The notes: generated by a model not told the origin, from the sequence alone. Counted from the first letter of the stretch, positions 37,501 to 45,304 are shown. The stretch: 64,000 nucleotides of DNA from Aeromicrobium marinum DSM 15272 (GCF_000160775.2 NZ_CM001024.1:1737712-1801711); one strand, 5' to 3'. Made by a program: numbers and translations.

Positions 37501-40500
37501 TCGGCGGACCAGGTCGCGACGAGGTGCGCGCGCCCGTCCTCGGTGCCCGGCAGGTCCCCTCCTGCGGCGCCGGCGAGCAGCACCTGCATGGCGCGGACCG
37601 CCGCGTCGGTGGTCACCACCGGGGCGGCACCGACAGCGGTCGAGGGCGGGACGGTGAGGTCGATCTCGACCGTGCGACGGTCGTCGACCGGCACGGAGAG
37701 CCTCGCGGCACCGGGACCGGTCGTCAGCACCGACCCGGTGGCAGGATGCTCGGCCCGGTCGGACTCGACCACGACCCAGTCGTCGCCCAGTCGTCGCACG
37801 GGGCTCACCACCGTGCGCCCGGCCCACACGACGTCGTGCGCCGCCAGCGTCACGGCGAGCACGTCACCGGTGCCGCCGACACGGCGCAGTCCGGCCACGG
37901 CGGCCGGGGACCGACCGGCGGCGAGAAGTCCGTCGATCGTCGTGTCCTCGAACCGGCGCAGCAGGTCGGCGACCGGCTCGTCGACGACGGTGATGCCCGC
38001 GACCGCGACCGGCCCCGGGATGACGCAGACGGCGTCGGCGGGGTAGCGCGCGTCGTGCGCCTGCCAGAGCGAGTCCGAGCGCCACCAGCGCCGCACGTCG
38101 CCGTCCAGGACCGGCACGAAGGTCACCGGCTTGCCGGGCATGCGGCAGACGTCGACGAAGAACGACACCTCGGCGGGGTGCAGCCGGACGTCCGCGGCCT
38201 CGGGCCGCGCGTCCAGCAGCCGGGCGATCGACGCGTCGACGTCGTCGACGTCCTCGGGCCCGGCGAAGGCGGTGGCGACCGGCCCGTGGTCGAGGCGGTC
38301 GAGGCGTGCCTCGGCCCGGTGGACCAGCCGCAGGAAACGGGAGCGGAAGGAGGCGTCGATCCAGGTGCGCCGACCGTCGGCAGCGACGACCGTCGTGAGG
38401 TCGGCGAAGCGGGAGAGCCAGGCGGCGTAGGTCATCTGCTCGATGTCCCCGAAGAACGGCTTGGCCGTGCGGTCGAGGGCGGCGACGATCTCGTCACGGC
38501 GCTCGCGCACCGCATCGGCGTCACCGGCGACCTCGTCCAGCAGCCGACCGGTGCGCGACGCCGCGTTGTCGATCTCGTGGATGTCGGCACCGAGCTGGCT
38601 GCGACCCGATGCCATGCCCCGCGACGCGGTGCCGGCCCCGACCCATCCCCCGGTCCCGGGGGTGTCGACCAGCAGCTGCTTGACCGCCGGCGAGGTGGTC
38701 GCCTCGGCCGTGGCCATCGCGGCCGTGCCGACGAGCACGCCGTCGACCGGCATGACCGGCTGGTCGTGCGCGAGCGCCCACTCCCCGGTGAGGTACGACG
38801 CGGCGACCTGGGGGGTCCCGATGCCACCGCCGACGCAGACCACGACATTGCGCCGGGCCCGGAGGTCGGCGTACGTCGTGATCAGCAGGTCGTCGAGGTC
38901 CTCCCACGAGTGGTGTCCGCCGGCCTTGCCGCCCTCGATCTGCACGATCACCGGCACGGGCGCCACGGCTGCCGCGATGTCGAGGACCTGACGGATCTGT
39001 CGTACCGTCCCGGGCTTGAACACCACGTGCTCGATGCCGGCGTCACGCAGCTCGGCGACCAGGGCGACGGCCTCGTCGAGCTCCGGCACGCCAGCGGTGA
39101 CGACGAGACCGTCGATCGGCGCGCCGGCCGCCCGCGCACGCTGCACGAGGCGCTTCTGCCCGACCTGGAGCTTCCACAGGTAGGGGTCGAGGAAGAGCGA
39201 GTTGAACTGGTAGGAGCGGCCGGGCTCGATCAGCCGGTCGAGCTCGGCCACCCGGTCGGCGAAGACCTCCTCGGTCACCTGACCGCCGCCGGCGAGCTCG
39301 GCCCAGAAGCCGGCGTTGGCCGCCGCGGCGACGATCGCGGCGTCGACGGTCGTGGGAGTCATGCCGGCCAGCAGGACCGGGGGGCGTCCGGTGAGCCGGC
39401 TGAAGGCGGTCTCCAGGCGCACCGACCCGTCGGGAAGGGTGACCACCGTCGGGGCGTGCGCCGACCACGGCGTCGGCCGCGACGGAGCGGCGCCCGGAGC
39501 GGTGAGGGCACGGACCCCGGCGCGGGTGGTGACCGCGACGCAGCCGGTGCCGCGGGTGCGGGCCTCGCGGTCGCAGAGCTGGGTCGCGAGCGGGCCGGGA
39601 CCCAGGTCCAGGATCCAGTGGGGCCCGGCGTCCAGCACCCGGGTCAGGTCCGCCACCCAGTCGACCGGCGCGACGACCGCCTCGGTGACCAGTCGCCGGG
39701 CGTCGAGCGTGAACCCGCACCGGTCGGCCCACTGCCCCACCAGCTCGGCCACCTCGGCCAGCTCGGGGTGGTGGAAGGCGGCCTGGACGCCGATCTCGTC
39801 GAACACCGGCGCGAACGGCGCGCCGCCGGTGACCTTGCGGTCGCGCTGGTCCTTCTCGTCGGCGGCGACCTGCTCGAGGCGGGCCCGCACGTGGGCGAGA
39901 CCGTCGACCGGGCCCGAGAGGACCACCTGCCGACGACCGTTGCGCAGGTGGTTGACCACGCGCGTGGAGGCAGGGAGGCCGTCGAGGACCTCGTCGATCC
40001 GGTCGGCACGCACCCCGGCGACGCCCAGCATGGTCGGTCCGAGCAGACCGCGGCGGCGCGCGACCAGGGTCGTCGCGACACCGGTGAGACGGGCCACGGC
40101 CAGCAGGGACACCGGGTCGCCGCCCCTCAGCAGCTCCTCCGCGAACCGCCCCTGGGAGTGCCCGGCCACGGCGACCGGGGGCACCTCGAGGGGGTCGAGG
40201 CCGAGTCCGGCCAGCGCCCGCACCGCCGCCACCTGGCTCAGCAGGATCCCGGGGACCGAGGCTCCCGGGGCGGCCAGCCGCTCGGCCGACGGGACCTCCG
40301 GCGCGTCGTCGTCTTCGGCCGACTCCCCCACGGCGATCGCGTCGACCCAGGCCAGGGGGGCGAAGTCGACCCCGGCGCCGACCAGCTCGGCGGCCACCGG
40401 GGCGAGTCGGGCGTCGACCTCGTCGACCAGTCGCCGCAGCTCGCCCCCGAGGCCGTGGTCGCGCACCAGGTCGGCCAGGGGCTCGAGCCAGTCGGCGCCC

Positions 40501-40640
40501 TGTCCTCCCAGGACCACGGCGTACGGCGCCCCGGCACGGATCCGGTCGACCAGGGTGGTCCGGTCGTCCGTCCGGGCGGACCCGGGAGGGCCGTCGATCG
40601 GGTGGTGGGCGGAGCTGACAGGCGCGTCGATCGTCGTCAC
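31581..40640 (-). CDS. fas: Type I fatty acid synthase, single multidomain chain
   Basis: About 3019 residues, the full FAS-I set in the mycobacterial order. Acetyltransferase: GHSQGRF near residue 161. FMN enoylreductase: LLAGMTPTTVDAA near 427. Dehydratase hot-dog: HNPIHTSDAAARLAG and GDPIVHGMW near 1210-1232. Malonyl/palmitoyl transferase: GHSVGEYNAL near 1407. ACP: GASSRRNQLLVDLG near 1774 (pantetheinyl Ser). Ketoreductase: VVTGASPGSIAADL near 2077. Ketosynthase: VAACATTAVSVEEG near 2667 (Cys), KHDTSTAANDPNE and KSLTGHAKGG (His). It makes acyl-CoAs de novo. GTG 40640 (VTTIDAP) chosen; a large operator lies 42-86 bp upstream. Confidence 0.97.
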   Translation of the reverse strand: MTTIDAPVSSAHHPIDGPPGSARTDDRTTLVDRIRAGAPYAVVLGGQGADWLEPLADLVRDHGLGGELRRLVDEVDARLAPVAAELVGAGVDFAPLAWVDAIAVGESAEDDDAPEVPSAERLAAPGASVPGILLSQVAAVRALAGLGLDPLEVPPVAVAGHSQGRFAEELLRGGDPVSLLAVARLTGVATTLVARRRGLLGPTMLGVAGVRADRIDEVLDGLPASTRVVNHLRNGRRQVVLSGPVDGLAHVRARLEQVAADEKDQRDRKVTGGAPFAPVFDEIGVQAAFHHPELAEVAELVGQWADRCGFTLDARRLVTEAVVAPVDWVADLTRVLDAGPHWILDLGPGPLATQLCDREARTRGTGCVAVTTRAGVRALTAPGAAPSRPTPWSAHAPTVVTLPDGSVRLETAFSRLTGRPPVLLAGMTPTTVDAAIVAAAANAGFWAELAGGGQVTEEVFADRVAELDRLIEPGRSYQFNSLFLDPYLWKLQVGQKRLVQRARAAGAPIDGLVVTAGVPELDEAVALVAELRDAGIEHVVFKPGTVRQIRQVLDIAAAVAPVPVIVQIEGGKAGGHHSWEDLDDLLITTYADLRARRNVVVCVGGGIGTPQVAASYLTGEWALAHDQPVMPVDGVLVGTAAMATAEATTSPAVKQLLVDTPGTGGWVGAGTASRGMASGRSQLGADIHEIDNAASRTGRLLDEVAGDADAVRERRDEIVAALDRTAKPFFGDIEQMTYAAWLSRFADLTTVVAADGRRTWIDASFRSRFLRLVHRAEARLDRLDHGPVATAFAGPEDVDDVDASIARLLDARPEAADVRLHPAEVSFFVDVCRMPGKPVTFVPVLDGDVRRWWRSDSLWQAHDARYPADAVCVIPGPVAVAGITVVDEPVADLLRRFEDTTIDGLLAAGRSPAAVAGLRRVGGTGDVLAVTLAAHDVVWAGRTVVSPVRRLGDDWVVVESDRAEHPATGSVLTTGPGAARLSVPVDDRRTVEIDLTVPPSTAVGAAPVVTTDAAVRAMQVLLAGAAGGDLPGTEDGRAHLVATWSADLAADHAGVTTGRVPGPVAPDALVGPVWPAVFAVLGDARTSDGHPVIEGMLDLVHLDHTISLTGDLPMGSTDLAVDAALVGVEDTEVGRVVKIEVAVTDGTRPVATLVERFALRGRTGAATLADPERAGGVLGDVVATPRRTRAVEQVRAPVDLRAFAAVTGDHNPIHTSDAAARLAGLGDPIVHGMWLSAVAQQAVGRPLQGWTTRFLAPLRPGATVDLRVDRVGLDAGAEVVEVTARSDGDLVMSASGRVTPPRTAYAFPGQGIQHAGMGMAGYQRSKAAREVWDRADAHTRTALGFSILTVVRDNPTTIVAQGTTHRHPDGVLFLTQFTQVAMAVLGSAQMAELREAGAFVEGAVLAGHSVGEYNALAAVSGVIPLEAVVEVVFQRGSVMHTLVERDEQGRSDYRLAAIRPSQIGLDDATVTDYVDGIAARTGEFLQIVNHNLRDSQYALAGSIRGLKALEADVAERRERFGGKGAFIYVPGIDVPFHSRVLHGGVGDFRERLQELLPATIDPTVLIGRYVPNLVPRPFSLERTFVQDVVDLVDSAPLQEVLADWSAWADRPGELCRTVLIELLAWQFASPVRWIETQDQLFTTVAEGGLGVERFVEIGVGQSPTVANLASSTLKLPGRRGGPVQVLNIERDALVVFATDSDPEEDDDVTAPAGPAAPVDAAPATAVTTAAPDAPRPDDLPFGAADATRVLIAWWTKMRPDQVGAADTIESLCDGASSRRNQLLVDLGGELALGAIDGAAEADMAALADQVGSLARGYRPFGPVLTAALGDHLKKVLGPTGRKQQAVTERVGTVWQLGPGWASHVLAALALGTREGASVRGGDLGGATVASAADVDAAIDAAVTEVGAAHGVAVALPSSGGGEGGTVDVAALEELTAHIAGPDGALASAARVILDKLGLNPAVVEQVGDDEQTRLVALVEAELGSDWAQRVQPAFDDRRAVLLDDRWASAREDVARVARGETVDGCFTGTGDVVARQADHWAALAADEATAGHLRSIAADAADDRPGPFAADVAVVTGASPGSIAADLVGGLLAGGATVVATSSSLSASRLRFFTELYRARAAGGARLWLVPANLASFGDVDAVTDWITAEQVSTAGGVSTVVKEALTPTLLFPFAAGRVSGDLTDAGSRSETDLRLLVWSVERMIGRFAVSGRDHDLAARLHVVLPGSPNRGTFGGDGAYGEAKAALDAVVAKWRVEPRWADRVTLVHALIGWVRGTGLMGGNDPLVQAVEAAGIRTWSTDEMAGELLAAVTDEVRAAAADAPVTVDLTGGLMGADVDLKALAAGVEAPVEDDRDGEVATIAALAPSPAAPVRSVPVDWASIDARPEDLVVVIGTGELGPYGSARTRFEAEVSAELSAAGVLELAWTTGLVRWENGGWLDTATDETVAEEDLHERFHDRVVQSCGVRPFGDDGTVRDHSIPLLASVYLENDLTFTVSARAEADAMRSADPERTVIAPLDPADPAGEWQVTRAAGTEIRVPRRTQLTRTVGGQIPTGFDPTVWGVPAEMVESVDRVALWNLVCTVDAFLSSGFTPAELMRWVHPALVANSQGTGMGGMSSMQSLYLDTLLGEAKANDILQEALPNVIAAHVVQSYVGSYGAMVHPVAACATTAVSVEEGVDKIRLGKADVVVAGGFDDLSAEGIVGFADMSATADTEAMRAKGIDDRHLSRANDRRRGGFVESQGGGTILLARGDVALRAGLPVHAVVAYAGSFGDGVHTSIPAPGIGALAAGLGGHTSPLGRALDRLGLTHDDIAVVSKHDTSTAANDPNESELHERLAAALGRSRGNPLFVVSQKSLTGHAKGGAAAFQLIGLCQVMRTGLVPPNRSLDCVDDVLAEHEHLVWLRRPFDLGAIRAGIVTSLGFGHVAGLIVLAHPAAFVATLPADEREGYLERAEARLVDGRLRLVRSMYGGDPMFERPADRRLGEGQAQVRTREAALLLDPQARLGDDGVYAGPACR

Positions 40641-40681
40641 AGAAGAACCCCTCGTGGTCGGTGTTCTTCCATCATGCCCAG

Positions 40682-40726
40682 AACATGAGGAGTTCCTCAA
40701 GTTTTACCTGAGGAACTCCTCATGTT
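40682..40726. promoter_or_regulatory. Double-palindrome (FasR-type) operator upstream of FAS-I
   Basis: Arms 40682-40702 and 40706-40726 are complementary at 20 of 21 positions around a TTT spacer; each holds TGAGG-AGTT-CCTCA or its near copy. The arm matches the one before the carboxyltransferase gene (ACATGAGG, TTCCTCAAGT shared). It occupies most of the gap between the upstream SDR stop and the FAS-I start. Confidence 0.78.
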
Positions 40727-40742
40727 TTTGGCGATAGATGCG

Positions 40743-41495
40743 TCACACGCCTCCGGCGAGCAACAGACCACCGTCCACCGAGATCGTCTGTCCGGTGACC
40801 CAGGCGGCGTCCTCGGAGAGCAGGAAGGCCACGACGCTGCCGATGTCCTCGGGCTCGCCGAGCCGCTTGAGCGGGTACGGGGCCGAGACCTCCTCCTCGC
40901 GTCCCTCGTAGAGAGCGGACGCGAACTTCGTCTTGACCACGGCCGGGGCGACGGCGTTGACCCGGATCGACGGACCGAGCTCGACCGCGAGCTCCTCGGT
41001 GACGTGGATCAGGGCCGCCTTCGAGGCGCCGTACATGCCGATGTTCGGCGCCGGGCGAAGACCCGCGACCGACGCGATGTTGACGATCGCTCCCCCGTGC
41101 TCGGCCAGACGGGCACGATGGACCTTCTGCGCCCACGCGACCGCCGCCACGACGTTGACGGCGAAGATCTTCGCCGCCGCCTCGAGGTCCATCTCGATCA
41201 TCGGACCGTACGTCGGGTTGACGCCGGTGTTGTTGACCAGGAAGTCGAGACCGCCGAACCGGTCGAGCGCCGTCGCGACGACCTCGTCCTGGTGGTCGCC
41301 GTCGTCGGCGGCCCCCGCCACCCAGGCCACCCGGTCGGGGTCACCGAGCGAGGCAGCGGCCTCGGTCAGCGCCGGCGGCTTGCGCGCCGTGATGACGACG
41401 TTGGCGCCGTCGTCCACGAGTCGCTGCGCCACCGCGAGACCGATGCCCCGACTGGCTCCGGTGACGATCGCCGTGCGGCCGTCGAAACGTCCCAT
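40743..41495 (-). CDS. Short-chain dehydrogenase/reductase
   Basis: A 250-residue classical SDR: TGASRGIG, NNTGVNPTYG, catalytic YGASK, and a C-terminal ITVDGG-like end (TISVDGGLLL). Probably a 3-hydroxyacyl-CoA or 3-oxoacyl reductase given the thiolase gene 19 nt upstream and the acyl-CoA dehydrogenase before it. Last of three minus-strand genes; the FAS-I operator follows its stop. Confidence 0.88.
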   Translation of the reverse strand: MGRFDGRTAIVTGASRGIGLAVAQRLVDDGANVVITARKPPALTEAAASLGDPDRVAWVAGAADDGDHQDEVVATALDRFGGLDFLVNNTGVNPTYGPMIEMDLEAAAKIFAVNVVAAVAWAQKVHRARLAEHGGAIVNIASVAGLRPAPNIGMYGASKAALIHVTEELAVELGPSIRVNAVAPAVVKTKFASALYEGREEEVSAPYPLKRLGEPEDIGSVVAFLLSEDAAWVTGQTISVDGGLLLAGGV

Positions 41496-41514
41496 CGTGA
41501 TCAGCCCGTCCCGT

Positions 41515-42732
41515 TCAGCTCAGCCGCTCGATGACCATGGCCATGCCCTGGCCGCCACCGACGCACATCGACTCGACACCGAACTGCTTGTCGTGCCAGG
41601 TCAGGGAGTTGATCAGCGTGCTCGTGATGCGCGCGCCGGTCATGCCGAACGGGTGGCCGATGGCGATCGCACCGCCGTTGACGTTCAGCTTGTCGACGTC
41701 GATGCCCAGCGCCTGCGCCGACCCGAGCGCCTGCACCGCGAACGCCTCGTTGATCTCGAACAGGTCGATGTCACCGATGCCGAGCCCGGCGTGCTTGAGC
41801 GCGGCCGGGATGGCCTCGACCGGGCCGAGGCCCATGATCTCCGGCGACAGGCCGGTGACGGCGGTCGACACGATGCGTGCGAGCGGCGTCAGGCCGAGCT
41901 CCTTGGCCTTGACGTCGCTCATCACGACGAGCGCTGCAGCGCCGTCGTTGAGCGGGCACGCGTTGCCGGCCGTGATCGTGCCGTCGGGGCGGAAGACCGG
42001 CTTCAGCTGGCTGATGGCCTCGTAGGTGGTCCCGGCGCGGGGGCCGTCGTCGGTCGAGACGACGGTGCCGTCGGGCAGGGTGACCGGCGTGATGTCCTTC
42101 GCCCAGAAGCCGTTGGCGATCGCGGCCTCGGCGAGGTTCTGCGAGCGGACACCGAAGTGGTCCTGCTCCTCGCGGCTCATGCCGATGTGCTGCTGCACGT
42201 TCTCGGCGGTCTGACCCATCGCGATGTAGACGTCGGGGAGCTGGTCGTCCTCCCGCGGGTCGTGCCACCGCTCGGCCCCGCCCTCGGCGCGGCCGGCGGT
42301 CCTGGCGACGGCGTCGGCGAACAGCGGGTTCTGCGCGTCGGGCAGGTCGGCCATGCCGTTGCCGAAGCGACTCACGGTCTCGACACCGGCGGAGATGAAC
42401 GCATCGCCCTCGCCCGCCTTGATCGCGTGGAACGCCATCCGGGTGGTCTGCAGGCTCGACGAGCAGTAGCGGTTGACGGTGACGCCGGGCAGGTGGTCCA
42501 TGCCGGCCTGCACCGCAACGATGCGGCCGAGGTTGTTGCCACCCTCACCGGCCGGCTGGCCGATGCCCAGCATCAGGTCGGTGATGTCGCGGGGGTCGAG
42601 GCCCGGCACCTTGGCGAGGGCCGCCTGGACCATCTGGACGGCCAGGTCGTCAGGACGCATGTCCTTGAGCGATCCCTTGAAGGCCCGGCCGATCGGCGAA
42701 CGGGCGGTGGAGACGATGACTGCTTCGGGCAT
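41515..42732 (-). CDS. Acetyl-CoA acyltransferase (thiolase)
   Basis: A 405-residue degradative/biosynthetic thiolase. Nucleophile Cys in NRYCSSSLQTT (near residue 90), His in IGHPFGMTGAR, and the second Cys in MCVGGGQGMAM are all present. It would cleave 3-ketoacyl-CoA with CoA in beta-oxidation or the reverse. A GAGAGGAA ribosome site precedes the ATG, and it follows the acyl-CoA dehydrogenase gene by 27 nt. Confidence 0.94.
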   Translation of the reverse strand: MPEAVIVSTARSPIGRAFKGSLKDMRPDDLAVQMVQAALAKVPGLDPRDITDLMLGIGQPAGEGGNNLGRIVAVQAGMDHLPGVTVNRYCSSSLQTTRMAFHAIKAGEGDAFISAGVETVSRFGNGMADLPDAQNPLFADAVARTAGRAEGGAERWHDPREDDQLPDVYIAMGQTAENVQQHIGMSREEQDHFGVRSQNLAEAAIANGFWAKDITPVTLPDGTVVSTDDGPRAGTTYEAISQLKPVFRPDGTITAGNACPLNDGAAALVVMSDVKAKELGLTPLARIVSTAVTGLSPEIMGLGPVEAIPAALKHAGLGIGDIDLFEINEAFAVQALGSAQALGIDVDKLNVNGGAIAIGHPFGMTGARITSTLINSLTWHDKQFGVESMCVGGGQGMAMVIERLS

Positions 42733-42759
42733 GGTGTTCCTCTCGTGGATGGTGCGGTC

Positions 42760-43905
42760 TCAGAATCCGAGGTCGCGACCGATGAGTTCCTTCATGATCT
42801 CGTTGGAGCCGGCCCAGATCCGCGTGACCCGGGCATCGCGCCACGCGCGGGCGACGCGGTACTCGTTCATGAACCCGTACCCGCCGTGCAGCTGCACGCA
42901 GTGGTCGAGCACGTCGTTCTGGATGTCCGACGACCACCACTTGACCTTGGCGGCGTCGATCGCGGTGAGGCGACCCGCGGTGTGGGCGACCACGGCGGCG
43001 TCGACGTAGGCCTCGGCGGCCTCGATCTTGGTGACCAGCTCGGCCAGGAGGAACTTGTTGTGCTGGAAGGCGCCGATCGGCTGACCGAAGGCGTGCCGGT
43101 CCTTGGTGTACTGGATGGTCTCGGCGAGGATCTGCTTGGCGTGCGCGACGTTGGAGATCGCGCAGCTGAGCCGCTCCTGCGGGAGCCGCTCCATCATGTA
43201 GATGAAGCCGCGGTCGACCTCGCCGAGGACCCGGTCGTCGCCGAGCCGGACGTTCTCGAAGAACAGCTCGGCGGTGTCGGACTCGGTCTGCCCGACCTTG
43301 TCGAGCTTGCGACCGCGGCTGAAGCCCTCGTCGGTCGCCTCGATGCCGAACAGCGTGATGCCCTTGGCGCCCTTCTCGGGCGAGGTGCGCACGGCCGTCA
43401 CGATCAGGTCGGCGGAGAAGCCGTTGGTGATGAAGGTCTTCGAGCCGTTGATCACCCACTGGTCACCGTCGCGGACGGCGGTGGTCTTGAGCGCCGCCAG
43501 GTCCGATCCGCCCCCGGGCTCGGTCATGCCGATCGCCAGCAGGATCTCACCCGTCGCGACGCCGGGCAGCCAGCGCTTCTTCTGCTCCTCGGTGCCCAGG
43601 TCCACCAGGTACGGCGCCGTGATGTCGGAGTGGATGCCGACGCACGAGGCGAGCGCGGCACTGACCTTGCTCAGCTCCTCGGCGAGCACGGCGTTGAACC
43701 GGAAGTCACCCGCCTCCGCCCCGCCGAACTCCTCGGGGACCTCCAGCGACAGCAGTCCCAGGTCGCCGGCCTGGCGCCAGAAGTCGCGCGGCAGCGACTT
43801 GTCCTCGATGTACGACTCGAGGTGCGGGGCCACCTTCTTGGCCAGGAAGGCCGCACAGGTGTCGCGGAAGGACTCGTGGTCGTCGGTGTAGGCGGTGCGG
43901 TCCAT
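42760..43905 (-). CDS. Acyl-CoA dehydrogenase (FadE, long-chain-type)
   Basis: A 381-residue acyl-CoA dehydrogenase: GMTEPGGGSDLAALKT (FAD/substrate loop), LHGGYGFMNEY and WAGSNEIMKELIGRDLGF. Where medium-chain enzymes have the catalytic Glu (YEGT), this has WAGS, as in long-chain/isovaleryl types whose Glu lies in another helix (probably within LVTKIEAAEAYVD). FAD-linked first step of beta-oxidation. It heads the SDR-thiolase operon and is divergent from tetR across a CTAAGC palindrome. Confidence 0.92.
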   Translation of the reverse strand: MDRTAYTDDHESFRDTCAAFLAKKVAPHLESYIEDKSLPRDFWRQAGDLGLLSLEVPEEFGGAEAGDFRFNAVLAEELSKVSAALASCVGIHSDITAPYLVDLGTEEQKKRWLPGVATGEILLAIGMTEPGGGSDLAALKTTAVRDGDQWVINGSKTFITNGFSADLIVTAVRTSPEKGAKGITLFGIEATDEGFSRGRKLDKVGQTESDTAELFFENVRLGDDRVLGEVDRGFIYMMERLPQERLSCAISNVAHAKQILAETIQYTKDRHAFGQPIGAFQHNKFLLAELVTKIEAAEAYVDAAVVAHTAGRLTAIDAAKVKWWSSDIQNDVLDHCVQLHGGYGFMNEYRVARAWRDARVTRIWAGSNEIMKELIGRDLGF

Positions 43906-43952
43906 GGACGGCCTCTCGGGTGCAGGTGGGGCGCCCGGGGCGTCCCGAGCTA

Positions 43953-43968
43953 CTAAGCGCTTGCTTAG
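43953..43968. promoter_or_regulatory. TetR-type operator between acyl-CoA dehydrogenase and tetR
   Basis: CTAAGC-GCTT-GCTTAG, perfect 6-bp arms with a 4-nt centre; a 15-bp exact inverted copy of most of it lies before fabG at 27472-27486. It sits 48 bp upstream of the dehydrogenase start and 43 bp upstream of tetR, ideal for divergent control. Confidence 0.7.
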
Positions 43969-44011
43969 GATGCCACCCCTGCGTCATGCTGTCCACCGAG
44001 GAGGCCACGCC

Positions 44012-44614
44012 ATGACGACGACTGCACCGGCACGCGAGCGGCTGCTCACCGCAGCCGTCGAGGCCTTCGCCGAGCACGGATTCGGCGCCACGACGACGCG
44101 CGACATCGCCTCACGCGCCGGCATGAGCCCCGCGGCGGTGTACGTGCACCACGCCACGAAGGAGCAGCTGCTGTTCGCGGTGTCGGTGCAGGGCCACGAG
44201 CAGGCCTTGACGGTGATCGAGGCGGCCGACGCCGCCGGCACCGATCCGGTCGACCGGGTCCGCAGGATGGTGCATGCCTTCAGCCACTGGCACGCCGAGC
44301 ACAGTCGGGTGGGGCGGGTCGTGCAGTACGAGTTCGGCGCCCTGACCCCTGAGCACCGCGCCGTCGTCGCCCGGCTGCGACGTGGCATCGAGCGCTGCAT
44401 GCGCAACGCCCTCGCCGACGGCGTCGACGAGGGCGTGCTGGAGGTCGGTGACGTCAAGGGAGCGGCACGCGCGGTGCTGTCCCTCAGCATCGACCTCGTG
44501 CGGTGGTTCGAGCCGGGGGGAACCCGCACCGCCGCAGACCTGGCGGACCTGCATGCCGACCTCGCCGTCCGCATGGTGCGACCGACGAGGCCGGCTGGCC
44601 CGTCCGGCCGGTGA
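44012..44614 (+). CDS. TetR-family regulator of the neighbouring beta-oxidation genes
   Basis: A 200-residue TetR protein: HTH AFAEHGFGATTTRDIASRAG and recognition helix MSPAAVYVHHATKEQLL, with a TetR_C ligand domain (VRRMVHAFSHWHAEHS). Ribosome site GAGGAGG. Its position and the shared palindrome make it the likely repressor of the acyl-CoA dehydrogenase operon and of itself; an acyl-CoA ligand is inferred. Stop TGA abuts the opposing yceI stop (TGATCA). Confidence 0.87.
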   Translation: MTTTAPARERLLTAAVEAFAEHGFGATTTRDIASRAGMSPAAVYVHHATKEQLLFAVSVQGHEQALTVIEAADAAGTDPVDRVRRMVHAFSHWHAEHSRVGRVVQYEFGALTPEHRAVVARLRRGIERCMRNALADGVDEGVLEVGDVKGAARAVLSLSIDLVRWFEPGGTRTAADLADLHADLAVRMVRPTRPAGPSGR

Positions 44615-45166
44615 TCAGGCCTGCAGGACTGCCTGGGCGTTGATCGAGATGCTGATCTTGTCGCCGATCATGGCCTTGTCCGCACCGGCGACCGGGATGT
44701 TGAAGTCGATGCCGAACTCCTTGCGGCTGATCTGACCGGTGGCCTCCACGCCGATGCGGGTGCCGCCCCACGGGTCGCCGCCCTGACCGAGGAACTCGAC
44801 CGCGAGCTCCAGCGGCTTGGTGACGTCCTTGATCGTCAGGTCGCCCGCGACGACGAAGTCGGTGTCGCTCTTCTGGGTCACGCCCGTGGTGGTGAAGACC
44901 ATCTTCGGGTGGGTCTCGACGTCGAAGAAGTCACCGGACCGCAGGTGGTTGTCGCGGTCGGCGGTGCCGGTGTTGATCGAGCTGAGGTCGACCGTGACCG
45001 AGACGGTCGAGGCGGTGACGTCGTCGGCCGTGACGAGGGTGCCCTCGACGGTCTCGAACGTTCCGCGGACCTTGCTCATCAGGTGGCGGACGGTGAAGCC
45101 GACCTCGGTGTGGGTGGGGTCGATGGTCCAGGTGCCGGCGGTGACAGCGGTGGCGGTGGTGCTCAT
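44615..45166 (-). CDS. YceI-family isoprenoid-binding lipocalin-like protein
   Basis: A 183-residue YceI: GTWTIDPTHTEVGFTVRHLM, VRGTFETVEGTL, NTGTADRDNHLRSGDFFDV and KDVTKPLELAVEF are the family blocks. No signal peptide, so it is cytoplasmic, unlike E. coli YceI. YceI proteins bind polyisoprenoids or fatty amides in a lipocalin barrel. AGGAG precedes the ATG. Divergent from marR with two MarR-like sites between, so probably repressed by it. Confidence 0.92.
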   Translation of the reverse strand: MSTTATAVTAGTWTIDPTHTEVGFTVRHLMSKVRGTFETVEGTLVTADDVTASTVSVTVDLSSINTGTADRDNHLRSGDFFDVETHPKMVFTTTGVTQKSDTDFVVAGDLTIKDVTKPLELAVEFLGQGGDPWGGTRIGVEATGQISRKEFGIDFNIPVAGADKAMIGDKISISINAQAVLQA

Positions 45167-45199
45167 GGGATCTCCTGAGGACGAGGTGGGTCTGAATGG

Positions 45200-45249
45200 T
45201 TGCTTGTTCAACTACCTCGGAGAGCGTAGCATGTAGATGAACCTTCAAT
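45200..45249. promoter_or_regulatory. Pair of MarR-type sites between yceI and marR
   Basis: TTGCTTGTTCAA (45200-45211) and, on the minus strand, TTGAAGGTTCAT (45238-45249) fit TTGAA-N2-TTCAA with two and one mismatches. A perfect copy precedes pirin at 61153. The sites lie in the 138-bp divergent promoter region. Confidence 0.55.
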
Positions 45250-45304
45250 CAACCATCGGCCACGAGACCGGTGACCCGCAACCGAGGCGGCCTAGACTGT
45301 GCCC

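Noticed and set aside
36030..40688. A 1552-codon open frame antisense to FAS-I, and other long antisense frames (for example 4088-6103, 21023-22924)
   Set aside because: High-GC third-position bias leaves antisense frames open. Their translations are low-complexity Arg/Gly/Asp/Val strings without domains, while the opposite strand encodes clear families.
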